Of a stretch of 5,352 bases of DNA, positions 5,202 to 5,352 are shown one piece after another; position 1 is the first letter of the stretch; each line of letters begins with the position of its first letter. The notes beneath the pieces are model-generated. The model was not told where the DNA came from and ran no database searches. It was given only the letters and a program-made list of their open reading frames with translations. The position numbers and the translations under genes are program-made. This stretch comes from an uncultured Holophagaceae bacterium (GTDB lineage: Bacteria; Acidobacteriota; Holophagae; Holophagales; Holophagaceae), in NCBI GenBank assembly GCA_903919165.1, contig CAIXHJ010000170.1:1-5352 (forward strand), read 5' to 3'.

Positions 5202-5352
5202 TCAGGCCTCCAGGGCCTGCAACCGTCCCGCCTCGAAGGCGGTGCGCAGGGGCTCGATGATCGGTTCGATGGCGCCACCCATGAAGCTGTCGATCTGGTA
5301 GATGGTGACGCCCACGCGGTGGTCCGTGACGCGGCCCTGGGGGAAGTTGTAG
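5202..5352 (-). CDS. prfA: Peptide chain release factor 1, C-terminal end
   Basis: The last 49 residues before the TGA at 5202-5204 begin YNFPQGRVTDHRVGVTIYQID and end RLQALEA. The YNFPQGRVTDHR segment is diagnostic of bacterial RF1, which recognises UAA and UAG and triggers peptide release on the ribosome. RF2 has a different sequence at this point. The gene continues beyond the right edge, so the anticodon-mimic PxT and catalytic GGQ motifs are not visible. Its stop lies 2 bases from the lipoprotein stop on the opposite strand. An imperfectly placed hairpin (CAGGCC at 5203-5208, GGCCTG at 5214-5219) overlaps the prfA end but has no T tract, so no terminator is called. Confidence 0.93.
   Translation of the reverse strand, partial: YNFPQGRVTDHRVGVTIYQIDSFMGGAIEPIIEPLRTAFEAGRLQALEA

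Overview
The window is a GC-rich bacterial chromosome segment carrying the HrcA-type heat-shock chaperone operon. Nearly everything is on the minus strand and reads right to left: hrcA (repressor), grpE (nucleotide exchange factor), dnaK (Hsp70), then the first 19 codons of dnaJ (Hsp40), which leave the left edge. hrcA and grpE are separated by 43 bases and grpE and dnaK by 88, as expected of a co-transcribed operon. The GC content, the hrcA-grpE-dnaK-dnaJ order and a glycine-zipper lipoprotein next door suggest an Acidobacteriota-like or deltaproteobacterial-type organism (a Holophaga/Geothrix relative is a guess). This is an inference from gene style, not an identification.

Right of hrcA, a 61-base divergent intergenic region separates it from a plus-strand gene for a 280-residue predicted lipoprotein (lipobox cysteine, coiled coil, beta-rich region, glycine-zipper hairpin). 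That gene converges with the 3' end of prfA (release factor 1), with only 2 bases between the two stop codons.

The unusual part is the dnaK-dnaJ junction. Where a short spacer is usual there are 499 bases, almost all of them a compact cassette at about 67-562. Its two ends are inverted arrays of a 7-base unit (TCTTCAG / CTGAAGA). Inside are a perfect GC hairpin, a strong ribosome binding site and a gene of the four-helix-bundle S23/IVP family, the family encoded by intervening sequences in 23S rRNA genes. The gene has a one-base frameshift at a six-base homopolymer. The cassette lies in the same orientation as the operon. Its right edge supplies the dnaK stop codon, and a variant repeat at its left edge supplies the only visible Shine-Dalgarno match for dnaJ. 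The cassette therefore looks like an IVS-like or miniature mobile element inside an essential chaperone operon, placed where folding of its ends in the mRNA could separate or attenuate dnaJ expression.

No rRNA, tRNA, CRISPR array or convincing intrinsic terminator was seen, and no CIRCE operator was found upstream of hrcA or elsewhere in the window.
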